From assembly GCA_030762175.1 (NCBI GenBank), contig CM060841.1, positions 12,064,501 to 12,128,500 on the forward strand: a DNA stretch of 64,000 nucleotides, written 5' to 3'. The position numbers were made by a program, and so were the translations under genes. The notes under the pieces are model-generated. The model saw only the letters and a program-made list of their open reading frames with translations, had not been told where the DNA came from and made no database searches. This document shows positions 23,673 to 35,099 of this stretch, one piece after another; positions within the stretch are counted from its first letter, which is position 1; each line of letters opens with the position of its first letter. This DNA comes from Metallyticus violacea (lineage: Eukaryota > Arthropoda > Insecta > Mantodea > Metallyticidae).

Positions 23673-23789
23673 ACCTACTTTTAATTTATTTGTATTGTTA
23701 TTAGCCTTTAAATTGTGTTAAATGTTCTATATTAGTTTAAGAAAGATCCTCCTCTAATGCGTAACAGCCCGATTATTGATATTGACCAA

Positions 23790-24062
23790 CAGCAGTGAAC
23801 GCTGCGTCCTCTTCCTCAGCCTTGCGACATCGTTGGCAGAGAGCAATATTGCAGAAGGGACATGTAGTCAGCACACGCTCTTACGCGGCTTTCGAGATCG
23901 AAGGTCTATCAAGTATCGCTGCAAATGTCCTCATGAGAATGGGTAAACTCCATTCCAGACCTCCTGAACTCAGGAAATTCATAAACAGGTACTAGGATTC
24001 GAACCCGGACCATCCGGATAGCAGTCAGTACCCTAACCATTAGATCTAGGAGGTAGTCAGGA
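23790..24062 (-). mobile_element. tRNA-derived SINE, family C
   Basis: The minus-strand head is 'ctcctagatctaatggttag' (A box) and 'ggtccgggttcgaatcctag' (B box); the body is collinear with 20745-20998. No target duplication was identified. Confidence 0.82.
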
Positions 24063-25229
24063 TAAGGAAGATTCTCACGTGAAATTTCTAAAAATTTAAT
24101 CAGGCAATATTAACTGTAAAATAACGTCATATTTGTGCTAAATTTCATCTTTCATAAATGTATTGCATATCAAGTATTCACTTTTATCGTTGATTAATTA
24201 GATATTTCTAAAAACGATTTCACACGTTGGAATTTTCATAATGTAAATCTTAAAATTTTCAAAATTCACCTCAGAATATAAATATATCTCTTTTTTCTAA
24301 TGCTTCCATTAGAAAATATATTAGAATTAATATCATCAAGACAGTGTTATCACATTTTTGTGATTATTTTATTATTAAGCTTAAATGAGTCTATATTAGA
24401 ATTATGCAAAAAAATGCCTTCTTAAAAACTTCATCATGTGAAACATTTTAGGCATAAAAAATGCAAAGAACATAATTAGCGAGAACAAGCAATTTGAAAA
24501 TGTTATTTTTAAAAAAAAGTCTGCGTGTATACCTAAGAACTGAACAAAATTTTACTTTTCGATTGCACCTTATAATCTACAGTGAATTAAGCGTAAAGAG
24601 TAAAAGTTTAAAAGTAAAAATTAAGTTTCCTTTGCCGGTGACCGTATCTTACTGATATGTTTAATAACACACTTAACATTTATTACTGCTTTGCTTATTC
24701 ATGTCTACACATTCAGAAATGATTGTAATTTACTTACAGAAAGACGTACACAGTGCACGAATCTTCCTTTATCTATAATTGGTATATACATCTATAATAA
24801 AGCAGAGAAACATACGCATGGTATTTGGGAATAAATGGGTAACTCTCATCCTAGTCTCGAACTTATGAGAAAAGAATGTTTGCTTTGCTCCATCGCAAAG
24901 ATCATTAAAGTACATCTTAAACCTGTCCTACAATAATGAAACTGTCAAATGAGATAAGTGCATCGAAGCTAAAACGCATTTCTTATTGTATCAGGTAAGT
25001 TAACGGGAGCCAAACATGACATGGACTGAAAATGTACCGTGTCATGAATTTGTTGGCTCTCGCGTTCCGCTGCATTGATCACCGCAGTAAGTCTGGCCAC
25101 GTCACGGTAAAACAGAAATTGTACATTCATACACTCAAGAACATGGAGAAAAACAGTAGCATTGACTGATGAATGACCTGTGTTATGTACGAGAGTTTTT
25201 TTTCCCAACCTCCGACGGGGCATGACAAA
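24063..25229. other. AT-rich spacer
   Basis: A 92-codon minus frame at 24969-25247 is partly coding-like ('RDVARLTAVINAAERESQQI') but has no recognised motif and abuts the mariner derivative. Confidence 0.4.
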
Positions 25230-25855
25230 CAGACAAATGTGAATCACAAAATTATTTTATTACCAGGAGTCAAGTAGTCACGGTTACTTTTCCACATAGT
25301 CGCTTTTAACATTAAGACATTTATATCGATAGACGAGTTTTCTAATAGAAAGTTGCCGCCAGTGTATGGAGATAGGTCTTTTTGGGTAACTCAGCGTGCA
25401 CAAAGTTTTCGATAGCCCCGGTGATCTGTAACAATCGTGTACAGAGCTGACTGAAATGTCCGGAAATTCCACAGACAACTCGCTGATGGTAAACCTCCGT
25501 CTCTCTCGGACCACTTGAGCAACTCGCTGAACAAGCGACAGACCTGCGTCCTTGTCCAACTTCAACATGAACATCAGTTCGGCCTTCTTTATATTTCCTA
25601 CAGCATTCACCATAACACCCTCACTCATACAGTTTGCAACATAAACACGACTCATTTTGCGATGAATTTCTGCTGCATTATTCCCTTCTGCCTGTAGAAA
25701 ACGAATGACGCTTAGCAACTCGCACTTGGCGGGAGAATCAAATATGCCGGCCATGTTGAAGTGCCTGTAGTTCAACTCCAACTGATGTATTGGACTTGGC
25801 CTTGGCGGACGTTATGGGACGGGGTAGTAGCACAGTATGCAGATTTGTCTCCTTA
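25230..25855 (-). mobile_element. Internally deleted mariner element
   Basis: It contains a 165-codon transposase-derived frame with mariner head and tail but no catalytic core. Possible imperfect ends are 'gacaaatgtgaatcac' near 25230 and, as complement, 'gacaaatctgcatactg' near 25850. Outer limits are approximate. Confidence 0.6.
25284..25781 (-). pseudogene. mariner transposase deletion derivative with an uninterrupted ORF
   Basis: Residues ~10-45 ('MAGIFDSPAKCELLSVIRFL', 'AAEIHRKMSRVY') are the first mariner helix-turn-helix. Residues ~84-115 ('LVQRVAQVVRERRRFTISEL', 'FPDISVSS') form the second. The frame ends 'YKCLNVKSDYVEK', the normal mariner C-terminus. The three catalytic Asp motifs are all absent, so it cannot cut DNA. 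Between the two heads, residues ~57-82 look out of the ancestral frame, entered by one small indel and left by another, so the ORF is kept open. The best-preserved long frame of the window. It may be chance survival or a retained DNA-binding peptide. Full mariner proteins are ~345 residues. Confidence 0.75.
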
Positions 25856-28500
25856 TGCTTGTCTGGTCACGTAGCAGAGCGATCGGAGGTTGAAAAAAAA
25901 ATAGCCCTCGTGTATATACAAGAGTCAGTTCAAAAACAAAAAGATGAAGATAAAATCAGAAAAAGAGGGGAGCAGAATTAACAAAAGAAGAGAATAATGG
26001 TAGTCTTCGGGCGGAAAGGAAGCAGCTGAGAGAAGAAGCAGACCGAGAACAAAAGGGAGAAAATAAAAGGAATATATGGAAAAGTGGAAGAAGCAGAAAG
26101 CACCAACGACCAATCCATATCTGTGATGAAGGTACGGGTAAAAATTGAAAATTAGAAGAAGTAAAAAGAGAAGAGACACTGCACTGTCAACACACCATGG
26201 CCCAGTATAGCTGCTGCTTGAGACCGTAGCCTGGAATTCCGGAAATAGGATACCGAGTGTCAGCAGAAATGAAGGTTTTAGATGGTAAACTGTATTAAAA
26301 AATTGTAAATTGCTGTAAAGTTAGGTCATCTAAAAGGCACGTTGTTTAAAAAAAATGAAGTATAAACATTTATTGCTACTGGGTAGCAGTAGCAATTGTA
26401 GGTAGATTTGTTATAATTAAATTAGCCGTAGTGCTGGATCCCAGTACCGGTTTAGTTTTTTGACGTTTTAGTTTTGTTTCGTTATGGTATTAGTACTGTA
26501 GATTTTAACATCTGTATAATTTCAATTATATTGATAAATGTAAAATAGGAATAAATAAAAATTAATCTGGAGTATTGCAGAATAAAAAATTAAAAAGAAA
26601 ATAATGTGTTAAATTATTAAAATAGTTTAGAAATTTAAAAATTGTAAACGAGTCTAAAGCGACGCAAAGACGACGATGAAAATGTTTACGGAGAGACAAG
26701 CGCTGCAGCGTATAAACAACTTTTGCTTCAAAGTTGAAATTGTGCCTATTTGTTATGTATGTTTTGCGGTTCATTTGCAGTTCAAGGTTTCGATCTATAG
26801 ATTCTGTCTTCTAAACTGCCCCACTGCAAAGAACTACTGACTCCCTTCGGAATAGAGCCGATATTGAGTAGGCCCACTGTGGGGGAAAATTCCAATCTAA
26901 CGAGACATGAGCCGAAATTTTACTTCATCTATCCCGAATATCTATCATTAATAACTTATTAACAGATCAGTGAAACACTGTTATATTTAAAGCTGCGTAG
27001 GTCAACTCTTAGCCGCTTATCTCTAAGCGATTGCACTTTTTTCTTATCAGTGACGCTTTGAATAAATAGAAGTTTACGATATTCAAGAATCTGGTATTAT
27101 TGTATTTGTATTGGTTCTTTCTCCCTTTCATTCTCTCCCCCCTTTCCTTTATACTTACAAGGGATTTGAGCCTATAAAAACAACATATGTTCTTAAAAAT
27201 ATAATTTTTAAATATACTTAGAGATATAACAATGAGCTAACTAATGATTGATGATGAAACGACACGAAGTACCAAATTTTTCGTTATTTCACGATTAACT
27301 TGGAGCGGTTTTATTGGGGGGAGGGATGAAAGATGAAAGAAGGGTTGACAACAGATGATGGTGTTTATTAATTTGGATTGAATTGCGAAATCCAATGAAG
27401 TTCTTCTCTCCCCGCCGCTTCTCGATGCGTCGTCTCGGTGCCACCGGCTAGCTACTTGTACTTGTGTACAGCTGGATGTTTCGTTACCTGTTCAGGTCAA
27501 CGGGTGGAAATTGTCGCGAAATAGGGAATAAAAAAAAAAAGCAAAGTTCAAGACTGAAGATGACGCTATTTATTTCCTCTTGTCACTAGTTCAATGTACA
27601 AGATCGCCTTTCTCAGTTCTGTTGGACGATATTTATTATTTCTTCCCCCTAATCGAACTAATTATCTATCGCAACAGTTTCCATCTTTTAAATTTGTTTA
27701 GTTCAAAAGTCTTTATTCTTTATATTAAAATTCACTCTCTCACAATTATCTACACTTCAATATCACTCGATTCTTTCCTTTACTCAGGGACTGAGCATTA
27801 CTGCCCGATTCCTTCTCTCCTCCTTGACGGCTCTACACTTACTGCCCTGTAGCTTCGGATCTGCCCTTGGCCTTCATATTCCTGCCTTCCTTTTCTACCC
27901 TATGGTTCACACAAGTGTAGAAATCTGGCTTGTTTTTCACTTTCTATTTTGCAAAGGTCTCCTACTGTTCCCTTCTTTAGGCTAACTAAAAATGAAAGTT
28001 AACTGAAACTCTAGAGAGGCGACCCTTTCCTATACAAAAGAAGTCTTATAACAAAACACACCAAATACAAAGACGACTCCTGGTCATCTGTTCTTTGTCT
28101 ATTATACAAAACATATTCACCCTCTTTATATTGTCTGGCATCTCTTCTAAAAGATCTGTCGCCAAACTTTCTCTTCTGTTACCCCAAAAATACACAAAAA
28201 TATACAATGCATAAATAACTTAACAACTAGCATGAATATACATAAATTGTACACACTAACCGCAATACTAATTATCATATTTGGAATTGATCCTGTTAAC
28301 ATTTAATATTACTTTAATTAGGGACGGCGTCTCATTAATACTGTTTCAAACTTCTATCTTCTAATGCAAGAGTAACATGTTTCTTACGTGTTAAGAACTA
28401 AAGATTGAATATAGCTTCTGCTTTTTTTTATAAAAAATGCATTAAAATATAAATTAAAATCCGTTTTTCAATTAAATATAGAATGAAAAAAAACCTACAA
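25856..28500. other. Purine-rich and AT-rich sequence, no gene recognised
   Basis: 25900-26170 is strongly purine-rich on the plus strand. 27400-27960 is pyrimidine-rich and less AT-rich but carries no known motif; an LTR is possible and cannot be shown. Confidence 0.45.
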
Positions 28501-29187
28501 AACAAAGTTTATGTTCAACTCTTTGAATCTAAAATGGCTCCACAAGAAACTTCTTTAGATATATTGGTGTGGTCAAAGGACCCCAAACAAATCATTTGAA
28601 GACGATCTTTAGCTGAAATTTCCAAATAGGTTTATTATTTGATCAAGTAACGCCTGGTTATCGTCTTTCAAATGATGGAAGATTAATGGTATAGCTGAAG
28701 AGCTCATTATTAACGTTAATGTGGTTCTTCAAGCTATTGCCAGTGCTTTTTACAATACACATACAACCTTTGGACCAATACTTTAGAAGCTGATACTTTA
28801 AATTTACAACATTATTATCGATTCAAATAATTTTGACTCTCGGCTTCAAGATAATAGAATTGGTAATACTTTCCATTGGCCAACTGTCGAAGGAGATTCA
28901 AGAAGAGAGAAACAAAGATTGCAGCAGTTTCCGAAAGCATTGCATGTTATTCCGCTAGAACACAATGAAAGATTTAATAAATATGCTACTGTTGGTATGC
29001 GGTACACTTTTATTATCGATGCCAATGCCGTGCATAAATTGGTCAGAATCTTCTGACACAACAAGGCTTAGACGATTCAAAACCGGGCGACAAACCTGAT
29101 GCTAGCAGTAACGCGCTTCGTATGAATATACCGGTAGTTAAAATTAACATCCCAAATGTTGCATCTACGCATCGGGATTTCTAAGCA
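28501..29187 (+). pseudogene. Unidentified decayed coding region, possibly virus-derived
   Basis: Successive coding-like pieces lie in one direction with stops and shifts between them: 'MAPQETSLDILVWSKDP' (28534), 'DQVTPGYRLSNDGRLM' (28641), 'AEELIINVNVVLQAIASAFY' (28695), 'QQFPKALHVIPLEH' and 'ATVGMRYTFIIDANAV' (28924-29040), then 'NIPVVKINIPNVASTHRDF' (29126). Base composition and residue use are far more protein-like than the surroundings. It is not Tc1/mariner or a LINE enzyme by motif. A structural protein of an endogenous virus or an old host pseudogene are both possible. At least four breaks separate the pieces. No function is assigned. Confidence 0.5.
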
Positions 29188-30389
29188 CTAAAACCAAAAT
29201 AAAGTGAAATGAAGTCATGTTGGTAATGGAATGTAGGCAAGAGGTGGAAGAGGCATAATGGATATGAACTACAAATCACCTTTATCCCTTAGAGTGCCAC
29301 TCATCCGTTCTGGTCGGTGGCTTATAGCTTGCCTTGATTTAGTTTGAGTGTACCTAACTTCAAGTGCTTAAAAGCCTGATGTCTACTTATAACAGAATTA
29401 ATAAAAATGTTGAAGTATCTAAGTAAATAGTGATGAGTTAGATTTACATTTTCGACCACTTCAAGCCGTCCTGAGTCAGCTATCGACTGCGGACCATTTT
29501 ACCCAGGAAAGCGAGGCCCAAACAAATGGCTGTCACAACAGATACAGACAGCATTGAAGAAGAGTAAAAGGCGAGTGTCACGATGTTGTATGGTGCTATA
29601 TTTTGAAGGTTATCTCTATGAAGATGTATCAAAGGGAATGCCATCTTCAGCACAAAACACTAGTTCTTCCCAACCGCTTTAAATGTAATTTTATTGGGGA
29701 TATGAAGTCTGGTTCTTCCGCAACGACAGCAGGAAAGCACTTCTGAACCCTGCGAGGCCGTAATGAGCAGAAGAATGGCTGGTTATTACGAACTGTAATG
29801 GAGAGTAATGTGCTGGCCATTCTTTCTTTATTCGTTGTCCTGATATGGAAGAAAAATTACTTTCTCAGCGAGTCCTGCTTCTTTTAAATACAATTTCTGA
29901 GCGTCTTTCTCCGCAGTTGTGCAATCAGTTGCCTATTGTCCTCCCCTCAGCCCCAGAGTGCCCACAGTAATACATTCTCGACCTGCTCGGTAACACGACA
30001 AAAAACACCTGCAGCTGCATAATTGGGTCAATGTGTGGCATGGCATTCTTGTATTAAAAAACCGAACTGACGACAATGTTCCGACTTTTTAAAGTTACAA
30101 CTTATTACGCAATACTAAGACCTAGTTGGTTGTATGCAAGGGGGCGACTTATAGTACCACCAAGGGTTCCTCCAATATCAGCAGTCCTCTCCCTTCCATA
30201 TGCTGCATTTATTTCGTAGTGCACAAGCTTCACTCAGTAAGTTAAAGTATGCAATACGCAGTACGCGGCTTACCTCTAAAGAGGCGACTGAAGATTCCTG
30301 ATATTAATGGCATTGTTTGCATTGCATGATTCAGATATTTCACACCAAACGGTGAGTACTCGTGTAGCTCTGGTGCAGCAAACTGTTTT
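29188..30389. other. No gene recognised
   Basis: Unique-looking sequence of mixed composition without motif-bearing frames. Confidence 0.4.
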
Positions 30390-30418
30390 TTTTGGGGGGG
30401 GGGGCGGACGGGGAGGGA

Positions 30419-30464
<46 letters not shown>
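30386..30464. repeat. T/G-rich run followed by (CA)n microsatellite
   Basis: A T8 and G11 run with a G-rich tract is followed by about 22 CA units. Confidence 0.95.
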
Positions 30465-30466
<2 letters not shown>

Positions 30467-30498
30467 GTACAAATAAATGTCTATTCACATTCAGGGTT

Positions 30499-30720
30499 TC
30501 AATTTAAAACTCCTTCAGCATCGATAAACATTCGATAGCCGTACGAAAGCATGTCTGGACTGCCTTCAAACAATACAAAAACTTTCGCAGTGGTATTTCC
30601 TGAAGCAATGTACATATAGAAGTTTGAAACTTGCGATAATATTTCACGCGTCCACATTTCTTGGTAAATGCCTATTGGATGCGCGTGAACATTTGCAACG
30701 CTCAAAGCCACATGCTTGAA
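30499..30720 (-). other. Coding-like open frame of unknown identity
   Basis: About 73 codons are open on the minus strand to a TGA, reading 'AEFKHVALSVANVHAHPIGI', 'EMWTREILSQVSNFYMYI' and ending 'YGYRMFIDAEGVLN'. Composition is protein-like. The upstream side closes at a TAA near 30735, with 'ctgcag' at the boundary that could be a weak splice acceptor. I recognise no domain. It may be a terminal exon, a transposon or viral fragment, or chance. Confidence 0.3.
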
Positions 30721-30735
30721 CTCTGCAGTCCACTC

Positions 30736-31584
30736 TTAAGGATCATCTTTAGCTACGCGAGTTTCGCACCCAATTCTTTTACTAGCGCCAGTCAAACTCA
30801 AAGCTTTTTCTTACCTTAATTCATCCAATCAATCCTCGGTCCTTCAAACTAGTAACGAACATATCATGATGAACATTGCTCTCTTAGTTCCCATGCAAAA
30901 TATGGCCAATCTACGGTACTCCAAACTTTCGGCTGCCCTTCATTAATTTCCTGGAAACTCAAGGAGGAAATCCTTAAAGATTTAGAGCACAGAACACACT
31001 CCCTCGCAAGAGTAAAGAAAGCAATAAAGAAACGAGAGCGGACAGCATTAGACCGGTTACAGAGTTCATCGTCTTGCCCCGGAGCAGTCACGAGTCCGTC
31101 TTGTTCATCCCACCGCCTAGCAACGGTGTAGCTTCTGCAGACCTTTCTTAATGTCTTCCATGGTATTCCTTGCTTCACACTATAAATTACCTCTTACCAA
31201 TCACTGCATTTCGACGGAACCTGACATGAGCAGTCCAACATTTGTAAAGGTTAAATATCATTTACCTCATCTGGAACCAGAAAAATACTTCTGCAGTTTT
31301 CCTATATCCAAATTACTGAGATATGTGTGGTGTAATAAGCTCATTTCCAGCATTCCTTTCTAAGAACAAATGATTAGCTTAAAGAAAGTGAGAGGCAGCA
31401 AAAACAAAAAACTGCATGCTTTGCAACTCAAGCTTATTGTAAAAGGCTAAAAAGTTCAAAAGGAATTTTTTGTAAGTGCTTTGTAAACAAGAAAACTGAG
31501 ATAATGCTCGAATCAGCAACTTGTCCCGACCTTAAACGATGGCTTTGTTTAGGAAATTGCACGTTGCGATTTTCAGACTATGCA
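30736..31584. other. No gene recognised
   Basis: A 104-codon minus frame at 30864-31178 has no motif. Confidence 0.4.
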
Positions 31585-32732
31585 CAGTGTGTTCAGGAAG
31601 TTCGCATACCCCTGTACTTTAGTTTCTTATTAGCATATGATATCACATTATTATAATATTGTAATTTAATAGTAATATCGTTGTTACTGTCGGTGTATGG
31701 CGTCTTCCTGTGAGTTGAAATGGCAGACATGTGTTCTCTGTTGAAGAGTTTGTGAGTGTACTCACTCAGGAGAGAGAATTAGCATCATACGGGAGCAACT
31801 TATGGAACGGTTTAATAAGCCTCTACTGACAAAAAGGACAATGATTTTCTGGGAAAGAAAGATGTGACAGAAGGTGTGAAAGACCGTCGAGAAGTGCTAA
31901 AAGGAAGACGCGCCTGGAGACACGTGCTGAAGATGAGGTGGCACTGACTCGTAAAATTCATTCTCAGTCGGACATTGCAAGATCGACTCTTTTCGATTAC
32001 ATGAAGAAGACTTAAAGGTGAGGCCGTATCGTCCAACGTTCATCAGTGAGCAGATATGATGCATGTCGGTCTCTTCTAGCAACATTCCCAACTGACATAT
32101 AAAGGTTTAAGGTGGTGTTCATAGATGAGTATGACCTATGCCGCAGCACGCGAAATAGAAATGTGGTTTTCTGGAAGAAGGAAAATCCTCACTTCACTTC
32201 CGGACTTGAACACAATCCACCACATGTTATAACGTGGGCAGCAATGACTTCAGCATCTCTTTGGACCATATTTTTATGGGTACGTGAATGCTGTACATTA
32301 TTCACGAATGCTGATAACTTGGTTCGTCCCCCAACTGGAAGAGAGAGGACTAATATCACAGCTGTGGATACATCAAGAAAGAACTCCAGCATATTTCGTT
32401 CTTGGCGTTCATGATCTGTTAAATGATAAATTCCGCCTCCAGCGCCACTCCCATGGCCTCCACGTAGCCCATACCTGACGCCACCAGATAACTCGTTATG
32501 GGTTATTATCAAGATGAAAATTGCCGCGAGTCGCCTTCGTTACGATTGCCCCTGCAGTTTTGAAAAAAAAAATGTCACAAAGAAATTGGAGACGCATAGG
32601 ATTGTGTGTCCAATATGATGAAACACATACACATCACTTGGATAACTGGCCTTAAGTTCATTACTAAATTCATTCTCATTTATTTCTTGTTAAATTCATC
32701 AAACTAAATTAACGTATAGCGTATACACCCTG
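31585..32732 (+). pseudogene. Tc1/mariner-superfamily (DDE_3) transposase element, decayed
   Basis: Motifs in order: 'MFSVEEFVSVLTQERELA'-like start (31735, one frame), 'IARSTLFDYMKKT' (31977, second HTH), 'FIDEYDLCRSTRNRNVVFWK' (32115, first catalytic acid block; usual form 'FSDE'), 'NPPHVITWAAM' (32216), 'PQLEERGLISQLWIHQE' (32327, second acid block with the Asp lost), and 'DLLNDKF' (32414) followed by a degraded 'PPRSPD.TP' block. Outer ends 'cagtgtgttcaggaagttcg' and complement 'cagggtgtatacgc' are only weakly inverted repeats. Confidence 0.7.
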
Positions 32733-32884
32733 CAGGTAAGGCATAATGGTTTTATTGACCATTCAACTAACTCCGACTTATTTTATTTCTTCATTGATCA
32801 CTGCTGATGAGGCAAATAGTTGCGGTCTATAGCCTCTGTGTTAGATCAAGAATACATACAAGTTTTAAAGCAAGGTTTTAAACG

Positions 32885-32886
<2 letters not shown>

Positions 32887-32939
<53 letters not shown>

Positions 32940-32940
32940 A
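32887..32940. repeat. (AT)n(AC)n compound microsatellite
   Basis: About 19 AT units followed by about 8 AC units. Confidence 0.95.
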
Positions 32941-33432
32941 CAAAAGTTGTCGACTGGAACCTTCTTTAAGCCGTAGCCTGCCAATCTACTTGTACAGCAG
33001 AGCGTTGCCTTTTAGACATAGCTTAGATATTTGTCTAAGGCTCAGCCCAGATTTTTCAACACATACTTTTTCTTTCACAAATATTTTTAAAGAAAAGTTT
33101 TTGGTTTACTACTAAAAAAAAAATATTTTGGATCATCCAATTATTTGCAAAACGACTCGACGGTGGGGGACTGCATTGGCCAATACGGCAACGGTCAAGG
33201 ACATTCGAACTATACCAATCCGGGGGGGGGGCGGAATTTATCGAACTGTTACGTTGGCCTTGAGTCTAGCAATTGTTATTTAAACAGTGAAAGAAACAAC
33301 ACAAATTTACCCCTAAAGTCTGCTAATAATAGTAAATAATAACTACTAGGCCTAAGTATTCTATTCCTCAAGTGTTTATTTACGATTCATATATCCGTAT
33401 AGAGTCCACTTGTGCTATTACGAGGTTATCTG

Positions 33433-33730
33433 TCGGTCCTGGTGGTGTAGTGGTAACCATACTTGCCTCCTAAACCCAAGATCGCGGGTTCAAACCCGGA
33501 CAGGATCGATGGATTTTCGGGCGTAAAAATCCTAAGTATGGCTTCCTTCGAAAGGGAAGTAAAGCCCTGGGTCCCGTGTCGTACATTTACGGCACGATAA
33601 AGAACCTCAAGCCTGAAAGAAGAGGCCTCTGAGCAAAATGTGTCGGCCGTTTCACACCCTGAATTGAATGGAACGCGGATGACCTGAGATGTTAAAGAGC
33701 GTCCTTAAATAAATCAAATCAAGAGAGAGA
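33433..33730 (+). mobile_element. Full-length tRNA-derived SINE, family A, with target duplication
   Basis: A box 'tggtgtagtgg' and B box 'gggttcaaaccc' are both intact. The element ends 'taaataaatcaaatcaagag'. It is flanked by 'gaggttatctg' (33422-33432) and 'gagattatctg' (33731-33741), one mismatch in 11. The best reference copy for the family in this window. Confidence 0.93.
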
Positions 33731-33741
33731 GAGATTATCTG

Positions 33742-34289
33742 AAGAGAAATTCCCTGGTCATACTGCAATTCATTTATAAATAAGTATTGTCTGCACAATT
33801 GAAACGAATTAAATAAAAGATGTCATTAGACCAATTTAAATTCTCAAAGAAAATTAAGAAGGGGAAATGGGTACTTTCATATGCGGATGCAAAAATATGT
33901 GAAAATGAAGGCAGGCATATCCAGCATCTCTGTGCGCGAAAGAGGTGAATACATAAAAGTACTATAAATGTGTTATAATGACACTCTAGTGTTTCTACCA
34001 CCAATCTTACATTGCCCCTCACACATCACGTGATTGCTTTGTACAAAAAACAAAAATTCTTGCTGACAGATGTGCCAATCTCTTGTCAGAAAAATGGAAA
34101 AAAAATATTTGTAATTTACTGCCAAAATAGCATATTATATGGTTCTTGTAACATTTTAATATACACACAAAGTCTATTAAATCTGCTATTCTTTTAATAT
34201 GAATATTTTGTACATACAGCTGTCCAACTAACGTCCTACGCTAGTGCGAAAGAACAAATAAATTAACCCCTATATAGTTAAACTTGGAT
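33742..34289. other. No gene recognised
   Basis: AT-rich. Confidence 0.45.
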
Positions 34290-34455
34290 CACGAAAGTCG
34301 CGTGTTGGAGTGCCGGCATGCCGATCATATGCCACCCTCAATACTGCCCTATATTCAATGAAGTCGTAAGACGGAGATAGAGGAAGCGGAGCTCGCCGCG
34401 GCAGGCCAAGGCTCATCCCGGGCTGTAGCGCCAAATGAGAAGAAGATTAGAAGTT
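34290..34455 (+). mobile_element. Possible LINE 3' end
   Basis: A GC-rich segment containing 'ctcatcccgggctgtagcgc' is followed by 'aaatgagaagaagattagaa'. I associate a 'cccgggctgtagcgcca' module with a short GAA-type tail with 3' UTRs of some insect non-LTR retrotransposons. No coding part is present and no TSD was found. Confidence 0.3.
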
Positions 34456-34539
34456 TAGGACATATGCATTCGTATTCTTAGAATAAATACCTCATAGTGA
34501 AGAATCCGGAATATGTGGAATTAGGTGAGGTTCGTGGTT

Positions 34540-34625
34540 CCGTGCCTGGAGGACACGGTAGTTTAGTTGGTAAGGGCGTCAGCAGTAAGGATGAAGATAT
34601 GAGGTTCGAATCCCGGCTGTGACCT
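34540..34625 (+). mobile_element. tRNA-like sequence, probably SINE head
   Basis: 'ggtagtttagttggtaaggg' (A-box-like) and 'gaggttcgaatcccggctgt' (B-box-like) have tRNA spacing, but no cloverleaf with paired acceptor ends is evident. More likely a SINE head than a working tRNA gene. Confidence 0.45.
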
Positions 34626-34983
34626 GAATTTATCAAGTTTAATTCTTCCTTTCCATTTGGATACTTTATATTGTTTTAATGTCGTGTCTTTTACACATAT
34701 TTTTGTGATTTCCTATTTTGTCAAAATTTTCTTCACATTTGTTTGGTCCCTACTTATGACTTGTCTCAAAGAATCGACAATAAAACTTAAAGATAAGTAC
34801 ATAATGGAAAAATAATTCTAAGATAAGCAATACTTCAAAGAGCTCTTTTAACACTTCTCTCTTCTCGTTTTTTTAACCACTTCTCTCTTCTATACTCATA
34901 TTCAGCTTGCTCTATTAAAATGATAGTCTTTGATTCCGGTCTCTTAAAGTTAACTAAGATTTCCATTTTCTTTCCTTTTGCAG

Positions 34984-35062
34984 GTTCCTGACTCATATGA
35001 AAAGTTCGGAGAAGCCGGCACACGGATTAAAGTCGTTAACGGATGCAGAGATTGCATTCCAT
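34984..35062 (+). other. Candidate internal exon
   Basis: A strong acceptor-like tract ('ccattttctttccttttgca' then g) ends at 34983. The next bases are open in one frame, with 'VPDSYEKFGEAGTRIKVV' then 'NGCRDCIP'. A donor-like CAT/GTAGGT follows at 35062/35063; a second possible donor (CCAG/GTCG) lies at 35080. No domain is recognised and no partner exon is visible, so this rests on splice signals and composition alone. Confidence 0.27.
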
Positions 35063-35099
35063 GTAGGTTGTGTTATCCAGGTCGTTCGACTGTAATACC

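Noticed and set aside
30242..30507. Open frames with Cys-Val or Thr-His runs
   Set aside because: Products of the (CA)n/(GT)n microsatellite.
34540..34625. tRNA gene
   Set aside because: A and B boxes are present but no paired acceptor stem or sensible anticodon arm can be drawn; other copies of tRNA-like heads here are SINEs.
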